Below the pieces are notes generated by a model, which worked only from the letters and a program-made list of their open reading frames with translations, searched no databases and had not been told where the DNA came from. A stretch of DNA of 37,117 nucleotides. Origin: Hydrogenophaga sp. (GTDB lineage Bacteria > Pseudomonadota > Gammaproteobacteria > Burkholderiales > Burkholderiaceae_C). Positions 1-6,989 of the stretch are shown in pieces. Both the position numbers and the translations under genes were made by a program. Every line of letters begins with the position of its first letter. Within the stretch, counting starts at the first letter, position 1. The DNA lies in NCBI RefSeq assembly GCF_019264445.1, contig NZ_JAHVAB010000030.1, positions 1 to 37,117 of the forward strand. Direction: 5' to 3'.

Positions 1-983
1 TCTTTGTGTCGCCAGGCCCCATTTACGAACCTCAGTTGAACGACGATCGGGACGGTCACGGCTTTTCCCATAGCTTCCGGCGCGCGGGCATCGGCCCACA
101 GGACCGGGTGCTGAACACATGGTCGTATCACCTGGTACCTGCAGGTGTCCTGCTCGACCAGGGCATCGCGGCCACAGGCGCCACCGTCATTCCCTGCGGC
201 CCCGGTGGCGCCGAACAGCAGGCCCAACTGATACTGGAACTGGGTGTCACCTGCGTCTGCGCCTCAACGGCCTTCTTCATCACGCTGATCAACACACTGG
301 AGCAGTTGGGCCATCCGCTTCCGGCGGCCTGGAAACTCAAGTCGGTGCTGCTCGGTGGGGAAATGGGCGACTGGATGGGCAAGCGGCGTGCACTGGAGAA
401 CCGCTACAGCATCAAGACCTTCTCAGCGTACGCGACCGGCGATTTTGGCCTCATCGGCTACGAAGAAGCGGGCCATGAAGGCTACACCGTGCAGCCGCAA
501 AGGCTGGTCCAGATTTGTGACCCCCGAACGGGCATTCCCTTGCCCTTGGGTCACACCGGTGAGATCGTGGTCACCACCCTGAATCACGGCTGGCCCCTTG
601 TGCGGTTTGGTACAGGCGATTTGGCCGAAGGTATCGCCACCTCGACCGACGGATTCGTCAGCCGCATCAGCCCGCTGAAGGGCCGGGTTGGACAGGCGGT
701 GAAAGCCCGCGAAATCTTCATCTATCCGCGCAACATTGAAGAGATGCTGGTGCGCATCCCGCAGATTCAACGCGCGCAAGTGGTTGTCTCGAAGCGTGAG
801 CACAGAGAGATTCTTACCTTCCGTGGGGTGCTGCAGCCCGGTTTGACTGCAACCTCGATCGAGAAGGACTTGCGAGAGCTCTTCAAAAAATACATTCGAC
901 TGAAGCTCGATGCAGTCGAATGGATATGCGGGGACGATCTGGCCGCCGACGCCGCTCTTCTGGTCGATCTCAAGCACATCTAG
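1..983 (+). CDS. Phenylacetate-CoA ligase-like adenylate-forming enzyme (PaaK family), 5' truncated
   Basis: The reading frame is open from base 3 to the TAG at 981-983, so the N-terminal part lies left of the window; about 326 residues remain of a family that is usually near 430-440. Recognisable parts are an early segment (SPGPIYEP, then a block around YHLVPAG), a central GGEMGDWM and YATGDFGLIGYEE block, the VRFGTGDLAEG block and the C-terminal lid domain with KGRVGQAVKAREIFIYP, all in the order of PaaK-type acyl/aryl-CoA ligases. Such enzymes activate an aromatic or aliphatic acid with ATP and CoA in the cytoplasm. The substrate cannot be told from the fragment. It is separated from the next gene by about 560 bp and is probably not part of the following operon. 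Confidence 0.8.
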   Translation, partial: FVSPGPIYEPQLNDDRDGHGFSHSFRRAGIGPQDRVLNTWSYHLVPAGVLLDQGIAATGATVIPCGPGGAEQQAQLILELGVTCVCASTAFFITLINTLEQLGHPLPAAWKLKSVLLGGEMGDWMGKRRALENRYSIKTFSAYATGDFGLIGYEEAGHEGYTVQPQRLVQICDPRTGIPLPLGHTGEIVVTTLNHGWPLVRFGTGDLAEGIATSTDGFVSRISPLKGRVGQAVKAREIFIYPRNIEEMLVRIPQIQRAQVVVSKREHREILTFRGVLQPGLTATSIEKDLRELFKKYIRLKLDAVEWICGDDLAADAALLVDLKHI

Positions 984-1479
984 CCCACCGGCAATCAAGC
1001 CATTGCTCATCACCCATTGTGTGAGCGATGCAACTCGCGGTTTGCATGCCCGAGCCATTTTTCTGCAAGGCAGCCGCCCGCCATCGACAAAGTTTTCAGC
1101 GTCTCGCCAGAAGTCAAGTTGCAAGAACCTTGGCGGCGAAGCAGGTCGGTCGCACCAACTTTGGTCCGAGCGGGTCCAGCCCTGTGGCACGAAGTCCCGC
1201 AAGTCCTTGATTTCTCCAATGCGCCAGAGCAACTACTCTGGCGCCCTACGGCTGGCGCCATCCCTGCGCCGACAGGCTTCCCACCTGGCCCTTGGCCGGG
1301 ACAACACCGCCGCACAAACCGCTGCGTGCTTCGCTTCGGCTCCACGCCACCCAGGCACTGACGCACAACGCGAGCTGCCGTGCTTGCGAAAGCGGGCGCA
1401 GCGGTGTTCCGCGGAGATCTCGAGTCAGAGGTTGGTGACCGTCACCCGCACAGCCACCCCTCGGGAAACCACCGATCAA
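984..1479. other. Gene-free stretch between the ligase gene and the GntR operon
   Basis: About 500 bp in which no open frame gives a recognisable protein on either strand; several overlapping short frames exist but look like GC-rich shadows. The only clear structure is a strong hairpin at 1221-1244. The GGCGCC hexamer occurs twice just after the hairpin. I saw no tRNA or convincing terminator with a T-run. It may be a decayed or repetitive intergenic element. Confidence 0.5.
1221..1244. repeat. Perfect 9-bp inverted repeat (hairpin)
   Basis: The arms GCGCCAGAG (1221-1229) and CTCTGGCGC (1236-1244) are exact reverse complements around a 6-nt loop (CAACTA). It lies about 240 bp after the ligase stop codon and is not followed by a T-run, so a classical intrinsic terminator is doubtful. 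It could be a repeat element or a transcript-processing hairpin. Confidence 0.5.
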
Positions 1480-1481
1480 AT

Positions 1482-1497
1482 GTCCTATCGATAAGAC
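1482..1497. promoter_or_regulatory. Palindrome upstream of the GntR gene (site 1)
   Basis: GTCCTATCGATAAGAC is a 16-bp palindrome with seven of eight pairs matching and a TATCGATA core. It lies about 50 bp upstream of the GntR start and next to a stronger palindrome at 1501-1522. The ATGTCC half-element at 1480-1485 is repeated at 1502-1507, 22 bp or about two helical turns later. It is a candidate GntR binding site or second operator. Confidence 0.4.
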
Positions 1498-1500
1498 TTG

Positions 1501-1522
1501 AATGTCCCATTGACGGGACATT
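1501..1522. promoter_or_regulatory. Probable GntR operator, perfect 8-bp inverted repeat
   Basis: AATGTCCC (1501-1508) and GGGACATT (1515-1522) are exact reverse complements separated by ATTGAC. The spacer carries a TTGACG that could serve as a -35 element, so binding here would block transcription. The site is 22 bp upstream of the GntR start codon, typical for autoregulation by HutC-type GntR repressors. As the first gene of the operon, the regulator would control all 13 genes from this site. Confidence 0.55.
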
Positions 1523-1525
1523 CGG

Positions 1526-1541
1526 GCTATCTCACGATAGC
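1526..1541. promoter_or_regulatory. Palindrome at the GntR start (site 3)
   Basis: GCTATC (1526-1531) and GATAGC (1536-1541) form a perfect inverted repeat around TCAC, ending three bases before the GntR start codon. It could be a third operator or an RNA hairpin hiding the translation start. No good Shine-Dalgarno sequence is visible between it and the ATG. Confidence 0.35.
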
Positions 1542-1544
1542 GGC

Positions 1545-2348
1545 ATGGATGCCCAACTGCCGCTGCCCAAGTACCACCAGATCTACCTGGTGTTGCGCCA
1601 GCAACTGCGCGACGGGCAGTTTGAAGCGGGCTTGCCGGGCGAGCTGGCCTTGATGGAGCAGTTCGGCGTGGCGCGTGTCACGGTGCGCCGCGCGCTGCTC
1701 CAGCTGGCTGAAGAAGGCTTGATCTTGCGCGAGCCCGGGCGCGGCACACGCCCTGTGGTGCCTCATGGTCAGGATGCCTACACGCAAGCTTCGAGCCAGA
1801 GTGCGGGCAAGCAGGTGCGCTTGACGGGGCTGCTGGAAAACCTGGTGGCCATGGGCATGCGCACCAAGGTCAAGGTGTTGTCGGTGGAGCGCATGCGCGC
1901 GCCAGGGGATGTGGCCGATGCGCTGAGGCTGCAACGCACCGAATGGGTGCAAAAGGCCGAGCGCGTGCGCAGCACCGCCGACGGGCCTTTGTCGCACATC
2001 ACCACCTGGGTGCCCGACGCCATTTCATCCGGCTTCGGCAAGCGCGAGCTGGCGCAAAAGCCCATCCTGGTGCTGCTGGAAGAGTCGGGCGTGAAGGTGG
2101 GCCGTGCGGAGCAGGTCATCTCGGCCCGGCTGGCCGATGTCAGCATGGCCCGGCACCTCGATGTGGCCGTCGGATCGGCCTTGCTGGCGGTGCGCCGCTT
2201 GATTTACGACGAGGACGAGCGTCCCGTCCAATGGTTGCATGGGCTCTACCGACCAGACCGGTACGAGTACCAGATGCAGTTATCCCGTGTTGGCGACATT
2301 GACGCCAAGGTGTGGGTAAGCCGAGAGCTGTCTGCCAACTTTCATTGA
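1545..2348 (+). CDS. GntR-family transcriptional regulator, HutC subfamily (UTRA domain)
   Basis: A 267-residue cytoplasmic DNA-binding regulator. Residues about 8-72 form the winged helix-turn-helix (KYHQIYLVLRQQL, then VARVTVRRALLQLAEEGLI and the wing REPGRGT). Residues about 95-250 are a UTRA ligand-binding domain ending in a typical YRPDRYEYQ block. HutC-type members normally repress catabolic operons until a pathway compound binds the UTRA domain. The frame is open further upstream, but the ATG at 1545 fits the family's N-terminus and follows the palindromic region 1482-1541. The stop codon is only 20 bp before the binding-protein gene, so it is probably co-transcribed with the uptake and catabolic genes and represses its own operon. 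No clear ribosome binding site precedes the ATG. Confidence 0.88.
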   Translation: MDAQLPLPKYHQIYLVLRQQLRDGQFEAGLPGELALMEQFGVARVTVRRALLQLAEEGLILREPGRGTRPVVPHGQDAYTQASSQSAGKQVRLTGLLENLVAMGMRTKVKVLSVERMRAPGDVADALRLQRTEWVQKAERVRSTADGPLSHITTWVPDAISSGFGKRELAQKPILVLLEESGVKVGRAEQVISARLADVSMARHLDVAVGSALLAVRRLIYDEDERPVQWLHGLYRPDRYEYQMQLSRVGDIDAKVWVSRELSANFH

Positions 2349-2368
2349 CTTTCACAAAGGATGTACCG

Positions 2369-3571
2369 ATGAGCACACGTCGCCATTTCATGAGCCAGTC
2401 CGCTGCCGCCGCCTCGGCACTCGCGTTTCCTTTGGTCAGTGGCGCGCAGCCCCGGCCCATCAAGGTCGGTGTCTTGCACCCGGTCACAGGTGCGCTGGCC
2501 TATTCGGGTCAGCAGTGCCGGCTGGGCGCGATGCTGGCCATTGAGGACATCAACAACGCGGGCGGCATCAAGTCGCTCGGCGGCGCCAAGCTGGAAGCCA
2601 TGCTGGGTGACGCGCAGTCGAACCCGCAAGCCGGCACGGCCGAGATCGAGAAGATGAACGAGGCCGGCGTGAGCGCCGTGGTGGGCGCGTTTGCTTCCGC
2701 CATCTGCCTGGCCACCACGCAGGCGGCCGCCAAGTACAACCTGCCGCATGTGGTGGACGTGGGTGTGGCCGACCAGATCGTCGAGCGCGGCCTGAAAAAC
2801 ACCTTCCGCTTCGGCCCGGGCTACAAGATGTGCGCGCAGACGGCGGTGGCCAGCCTGCACGCGCTGAACACCGCCGCGGGCAAGCCCGCGCGCACCGTGA
2901 TGATCGTGCACGAGGAGTCGTTGTTTGGCACCGGCACCGCCAACCTGCTGGCCTCCGAGCTGCCGGGCTATGGCTACGAGGTCAAGGAGGTCATCAAGCA
3001 CGCCAACCCCACGCGCGACTTCAACAACATCGCGCTGCGCATCCGGCAGGTCAACCCCGACATCCTGATCCCGGCCAACTACTACAACGAATACGCCTTG
3101 CTGGTGCGCACGCTGCAGCAGCAGAAGATCACGCCCAAGGCGATCTATTCGGTGCTCGGTGGCGCGGCGTCGAGCTACAAGTTCGTGAAAGAGTTTCCTG
3201 ACGCGGCCAACGGCATCATCGACTGCAACCACTGGTTCAACCCCAAGGACAAGCGCTCGGCCGACCTGCGCAAGCGCGTTGAAGCGAAGGGCCAGTTCTT
3301 CAGCTACGAGGTGTTCATGACCTACACGGCCATGAAGCTGCTGGCCGATGCCATCGAGCGCGCCAAGTCGGCGGATCGCGCGGCCATCATCGATGCGCTG
3401 ACCGCCAGCAAGTTTGCCGATCACATCATGCCGTACGGGGCAACGCAGTTCGTGAACGGCCAGAACACGGGCGCGCGTCCGCTGATGACGCAGGTGCAGA
3501 AGGGCGACATCAAGGTGATCGTGCCGCGCGAATTCCGCGAGGTGGAGCCGATCTTCCCGCTCAAGGCCTGA
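2369..3571 (+). CDS. Liv-type ABC transporter substrate-binding protein (periplasmic)
   Basis: A 400-residue type I periplasmic binding protein of the branched-chain amino acid/amide group (Peripla_BP_6). The N-terminus STRRHFMSQSAAAASALAF carries a twin-arginine-like motif, so Tat export is likely. The mature part starts near PIKVGVLHPVTGALAYSG, with NAGG and the GAFASAICLATTQAAAKY block typical of LivJ-like proteins that bind aromatic acids, amides or hydrophobic amino acids. The ATG at 2369 is chosen because AAAGGA lies 7 bases upstream. It opens the importer unit and probably dictates the operon's substrate, which is unknown. The Liv family transports far more than leucine, so the name is family-level. 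Confidence 0.88.
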   Translation: MSTRRHFMSQSAAAASALAFPLVSGAQPRPIKVGVLHPVTGALAYSGQQCRLGAMLAIEDINNAGGIKSLGGAKLEAMLGDAQSNPQAGTAEIEKMNEAGVSAVVGAFASAICLATTQAAAKYNLPHVVDVGVADQIVERGLKNTFRFGPGYKMCAQTAVASLHALNTAAGKPARTVMIVHEESLFGTGTANLLASELPGYGYEVKEVIKHANPTRDFNNIALRIRQVNPDILIPANYYNEYALLVRTLQQQKITPKAIYSVLGGAASSYKFVKEFPDAANGIIDCNHWFNPKDKRSADLRKRVEAKGQFFSYEVFMTYTAMKLLADAIERAKSADRAAIIDALTASKFADHIMPYGATQFVNGQNTGARPLMTQVQKGDIKVIVPREFREVEPIFPLKA

Positions 3572-3587
3572 TGACCAGGGTCCCCCG

Positions 3588-4460
3588 ATGCTCGACCTGA
3601 ACATCCTGTTTCCGTCGGTGCTCAACGGCATCACCACCGGTGCCGTATATGCGCTGATCGCGCTGGGCCTGACGCTGATCTACGGCGTGCTGCACATCAT
3701 CAATTTCGCGCACGGCGCGGCCCTGATGGTGGCGCTGTACGGCGTGTACATGCTCAAGGAAAAGCTCGGGGTGGACCCCTATCTGGCGTTGCCGATCATG
3801 GTGCCGGCCATGTTCGTGCTGGGCTACGCGCTGCAGCGCGGCGTGATCAACCGCGCCAGCCACGGCCGCGATGAAAACATCCTGCTGGTCACGCTGGGCG
3901 TGTCCATCGTGCTGGAGAACCTCGCGCTGCTGTTCTTCAAATCGGACACCCGCACCATCGAGACCGCCTACACACTGACCACCGTGGAGATCGGCCCCGC
4001 TTTCATCGCGCTGCCCAAGCTGGTGGCGTTTGGTGGCGCGCTGGTGGTGTCGGCGATCCTGTTGCTGATCGTTCAGAAAACCGACCTCGGCCGCGCCATC
4101 CGCGCGGTGTCGAAAGAGAAGCAAGGTGCCCGCCTCATGGGCATCGACGTGGACCACGTCTACGCCATGTGCTTTGGCCTGGGGCTGGCCAGCCTGGGCG
4201 CTGCCGCCTGTTTCCTCATGCCGGCCTACTACGTCAACCCGACGGTGGGCAACGGTTTCGTGCTGGTGGCTTTCACCATCGTGGTGCTCGGCGGCATGGG
4301 CAGCTTCACCGGTGCCCTGCTGGGCGGCTTGCTGATCGGCGTGGTGGAGTCGGTGGGCGGTCTGGTGCTGGGCGAGTCGCTGGGCCAGGTCGGCATTTTT
4401 GTGATCTTCATTGCGGTGCTCATGCTCAGGCCCCAAGGATTCTTTGGAGCCAGGGCATGA
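3588..4460 (+). CDS. Liv-type ABC transporter permease (LivH family)
   Basis: A 290-residue inner-membrane permease. It begins with FPSVLNGITTGAVYALIALGL and LIYGVLHIINFAHG, the signature start of LivH proteins, followed by several hydrophobic helices. The cytoplasmic coupling loop is TDLGRAIRAVSKEKQGARLMGID, where the EAA-like loop contacts the ATPases. The C-terminus VLMLRPQGFFG is also typical. It forms the channel together with the LivM-like subunit. It starts 16 bp after the binding-protein gene, and its stop codon overlaps the next start in an ATGA, so the two permeases are translationally coupled. Confidence 0.9.
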   Translation: MLDLNILFPSVLNGITTGAVYALIALGLTLIYGVLHIINFAHGAALMVALYGVYMLKEKLGVDPYLALPIMVPAMFVLGYALQRGVINRASHGRDENILLVTLGVSIVLENLALLFFKSDTRTIETAYTLTTVEIGPAFIALPKLVAFGGALVVSAILLLIVQKTDLGRAIRAVSKEKQGARLMGIDVDHVYAMCFGLGLASLGAAACFLMPAYYVNPTVGNGFVLVAFTIVVLGGMGSFTGALLGGLLIGVVESVGGLVLGESLGQVGIFVIFIAVLMLRPQGFFGARA

Positions 4461-5437
4461 AAGACATTCGCCACATTGCGCTGTTCGTGCTGCTGGTGGG
4501 GGCGATGCCGGTCTTCACCGAGTCGGGCGTGATCCTCAACTTCGTCATGACCGCGCTGTACGCCTGCCTGCTCTCGCAAGCCTGGAACGTGCTCGGTGGT
4601 TTTGGTGGCCAGTTCTCGTTTGGCCACGCGCTGTTTTTCGGCACGGGCGCCTACGTGCAGGCCATCGCACAGATGCAGTGGGGCCTGAGCCCCTGGGTGG
4701 CCCTGCCGCTGGCCATGGCGTTTGCCGCCGCGGTGGGCGCGTTGGTGGGCGCGGCGTCGTTTCGCTATGGCCTCAAGGGCTCGTATTTCGCGCTGGTCAC
4801 GCTGGCCTTTGCCGAGGTGTTCCGCATCCTGGCCACGTCGGTGCCGTTCACCGGCGCGGGTGTGGGCCTGATGCTGCCGCTCAACGCCTCCGCCGCCAAC
4901 ATGCAGTTCGTGAACCGCTCGGGCTTCATCTGGCTCATGCTGGGGCTGGTCACGCTGGCCCTGTGCATCACCGCCTGGCTGCGGCATTCGCGCTTTGGCG
5001 CCTACCTGCAGGCGGTGCGCGACAACGAAGACGCCGCGCGCGCCATCGGCGTGAACCCGTTCAGCGTCAAGCTGGCGGCCACCGTGATCTCCGGCGGCCT
5101 CATGGGTGCCGGCGGTGCGTTTTATGTGCAGGTGTTCCAGTACATCGACCCCGCCATTGCCTTCGGCTCGCACACCTCGGTCGAGGCGCTGGTGGGTGCC
5201 ATCGTGGGTGGCCTGGGCACGCTGTGGGGGCCGTTGCTGGGCGCCGTGGGTCTGCACATCCTGGCCGACCTCACGCGCAACCTGTTTGGTCAGCTGCCAG
5301 GCATCAACATGATCATCTACGGCGTGGTGCTGATCGTCATCGTGATGTTCCTGCCGCGCGGCATTGCCGGGCTGGGCACCTTCACGCCCCTGCAGTGGCT
5401 GCGTGGCCGCAAATCTTCTGGCGGTGACGAGTCATGA
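4457..5437 (+). CDS. Liv-type ABC transporter permease (LivM family)
   Basis: A 326-residue second permease subunit. The segments QAWNVLGGFGGQFSFGHALFFGTGAY and SFRYGLKGSYFALVTLAFAEV are hallmarks of LivM, and the coupling loop SRFGAYLQAVRDNEDAARAIGVN follows. Near the C-terminus VEALVGAIVGGLGTLWGP and VVLIVIVMFLPRGI close the membrane domain. The frame is open further upstream, but the ATG at 4457 overlaps the LivH-like stop and follows GGAG, giving a normal-length protein. It pairs with the LivH-like subunit in the inner membrane. Confidence 0.9.
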   Translation: MKDIRHIALFVLLVGAMPVFTESGVILNFVMTALYACLLSQAWNVLGGFGGQFSFGHALFFGTGAYVQAIAQMQWGLSPWVALPLAMAFAAAVGALVGAASFRYGLKGSYFALVTLAFAEVFRILATSVPFTGAGVGLMLPLNASAANMQFVNRSGFIWLMLGLVTLALCITAWLRHSRFGAYLQAVRDNEDAARAIGVNPFSVKLAATVISGGLMGAGGAFYVQVFQYIDPAIAFGSHTSVEALVGAIVGGLGTLWGPLLGAVGLHILADLTRNLFGQLPGINMIIYGVVLIVIVMFLPRGIAGLGTFTPLQWLRGRKSSGGDES

Positions 5438-5499
5438 GCGCAGCGTCGGGCCGTTCCCAAGCAAGCTCGCACCACAGCCCGCAGGGCGAAGGTACCCCA
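5434..5499 (+). repeat. Probable intercistronic repeat-like segment between the LivM and LivG genes
   Basis: This 66-bp stretch begins with an ATG overlapping the LivM stop and is open in the LivG frame. Its translation is Ser/Gly/His-rich and unlike any LivG N-terminus. The DNA (a GGCCGTTCCCAAGCAAGCTCG core and a GCCC-GCA-GGGC mini-hairpin at 5477-5487) resembles small intergenic elements I recall from Comamonadaceae genomes. It also supplies the GAAGG ribosome binding site for the GTG at 5500. The identification as a repeat rests on memory and not on a second copy in this window. Confidence 0.3.
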
Positions 5500-6276
5500 G
5501 TGAACACCCTGTTGCAGATCGACGGTGTCGGCAAATCCTTTGGTGGCCTCAAGGCGGTGCAAAACGTCAGCCTGTCGGTGACCGAGGGGCGGCTGAGTGC
5601 GCTGATTGGCCCCAACGGGGCGGGCAAGACCACGCTGTTTGCGCTGATGTCGGGCTTCATCCAACCCGACACGGGCCGCGTGAGTTTTGCCGGGCGCGAC
5701 ATCACCGGCCAGGCGCCGCACCTCAATGCCCGCATGGGCATGACGCGAACGTTCCAGATCGTGCAGCCCTTCGCGGCGCAAACCGTGCGCGAAAACATCG
5801 CCGTGGGCGCGCACCTGCATGTGCCCGGGCGGGCGCAGGCGCTGGCGCAGGCCGAGTCGGTGGCACAGCAGGTGGGGCTCACCGCGCAGCTCGACAAGCT
5901 GGCCAGCGACCTCACCGTGGCCGGGCGCAAGCGGCTGGAGCTGGCGCGGGCCCTGGCCACCCGGCCGCGCCTGCTGCTGCTCGACGAAGTGCTGGCGGGC
6001 CTGAACCCACAGGAGATCGCCGAGATGATCCCGGTGGTGCAGGGCATTGCGCAGAGCGGTGTCACGGTGCTCATGATCGAACACGTCATGCAGGCCGTGA
6101 TGAGCCTGGCGCAAGAGGTGTGGGTGCTGGCGCAGGGGCAGCTCATTGCGCACGGCACACCCGCCGACGTGACGAACAACCCCGCGGTGGTCGAGGCCTA
6201 CCTGGGCCACGGCACGGCCGAGCGTTTGCAAAAAAGTGTGGCCAGTGCAACCGCCCACAAGGAAGCCCAGGCATGA
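5500..6276 (+). CDS. Liv-type ABC transporter ATP-binding protein (LivG family)
   Basis: A cytoplasmic ATPase of 258 residues from the GTG at 5500. That start places NTLLQIDGVGKSFGGLKAV at the N-terminus as in the family, with GAAGG seven bases upstream. The alternative ATG at 5434 would add 22 residues of unconserved leader. Walker A is GPNGAGKTT, the Q-loop region is MTRTFQIVQPF, the signature is the degenerate LTVAGRKRLELARAL, Walker B is LLLLDEVLAGL and the H-loop is MIEHVM. It energises the LivHM-like channel together with the LivF-like protein. Its stop overlaps the next start (ATGA at 6273). Confidence 0.88.
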   Translation: MNTLLQIDGVGKSFGGLKAVQNVSLSVTEGRLSALIGPNGAGKTTLFALMSGFIQPDTGRVSFAGRDITGQAPHLNARMGMTRTFQIVQPFAAQTVRENIAVGAHLHVPGRAQALAQAESVAQQVGLTAQLDKLASDLTVAGRKRLELARALATRPRLLLLDEVLAGLNPQEIAEMIPVVQGIAQSGVTVLMIEHVMQAVMSLAQEVWVLAQGQLIAHGTPADVTNNPAVVEAYLGHGTAERLQKSVASATAHKEAQA

Positions 6277-6983
6277 CCGCTTTGTTGAATGTGCAGGGCC
6301 TCAAGTCGGGCTACGGTGCGGTGGAAGTCCTGCGGGGTGTGGACCTGCATGTGATGCCCGGCGAGACCGTGGCCCTGCTGGGCAGCAACGGCGCCGGCAA
6401 GACCACGCTCAACCTCACCCTCAGTGGTCTGGTGGGCACCCGCGCAGGTCGGGTGCAGTTCGACGGGCACGACATCACGGGCCAGCACTACCAGAAGGTG
6501 GTCGCGCATGGCCTGATCCAGGTGCCCGAGGGCCGCAAGGTGTTCCCCAACCTCAGCGTGCACGAAAACCTGGAGCTGGGGGCTTTCACGCGCGGCCGCG
6601 AGCGCCGCGTGCAGAACCTGGAGAAGGTGTACGGCACCTTCCCGCGCCTGAAGGAACGGGTGACGCAGCTGGCGGGCACGCTCAGCGGGGGCGAGCAGCA
6701 GATGCTGGCCATTGGCCGGGGCCTCATGGCCGAGCCGCGTTTGCTGATCCTCGACGAACCCTCGCTCGGTCTGTCACCGCTGCTCGTCGAAGAAATGTTT
6801 GGCCTCATCTCGCAGCTGCGCAGCAGTGGCCTGGCCGTGTTGCTGGTCGAGCAGAACGTGGGCCAGTCGCTCGACATCGCCGACCGCGCCTACGTGATGG
6901 AGAACGGCCACATCCGCTTCACCGGCACCCCGGCCGAGCTGCTGGCCAGCGACACCTTGCGCAAAGCCTACCTGGGCATGTGA
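6273..6983 (+). CDS. Liv-type ABC transporter ATP-binding protein (LivF family)
   Basis: A 236-residue second ATPase of the importer. Walker A is GSNGAGKTT, followed by HGLIQVPEGRKVFPNLSVHENLELGAF, characteristic of LivF. The ABC signature is LSGGEQQMLAIGRGL, Walker B is LLILDEPSLGLSP and the H-loop region is VLLVEQNV. It completes the five-gene importer. The start is the ATG overlapping the LivG-like stop codon. Only 6 bp separate it from the hydratase large-subunit gene, which ties transport to catabolism. Confidence 0.92.
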   Translation: MTALLNVQGLKSGYGAVEVLRGVDLHVMPGETVALLGSNGAGKTTLNLTLSGLVGTRAGRVQFDGHDITGQHYQKVVAHGLIQVPEGRKVFPNLSVHENLELGAFTRGRERRVQNLEKVYGTFPRLKERVTQLAGTLSGGEQQMLAIGRGLMAEPRLLILDEPSLGLSPLLVEEMFGLISQLRSSGLAVLLVEQNVGQSLDIADRAYVMENGHIRFTGTPAELLASDTLRKAYLGM

Positions 6984-6989
6984 GGCGCC

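Noticed and set aside
1016..1494. Small protein genes in the gap before the GntR gene
   Set aside because: Several overlapping frames exist on both strands but none has recognisable similarity, a ribosome binding site or consistent codon use.
4169..4456. Longer start for the LivM-like permease, and similar long upstream extensions of the DppC, DppD, DppF and VOC genes
   Set aside because: These extensions run antisense to or within neighbouring genes and lack family similarity; internal ATGs with ribosome binding sites or ATGA overlaps are clearly the real starts.
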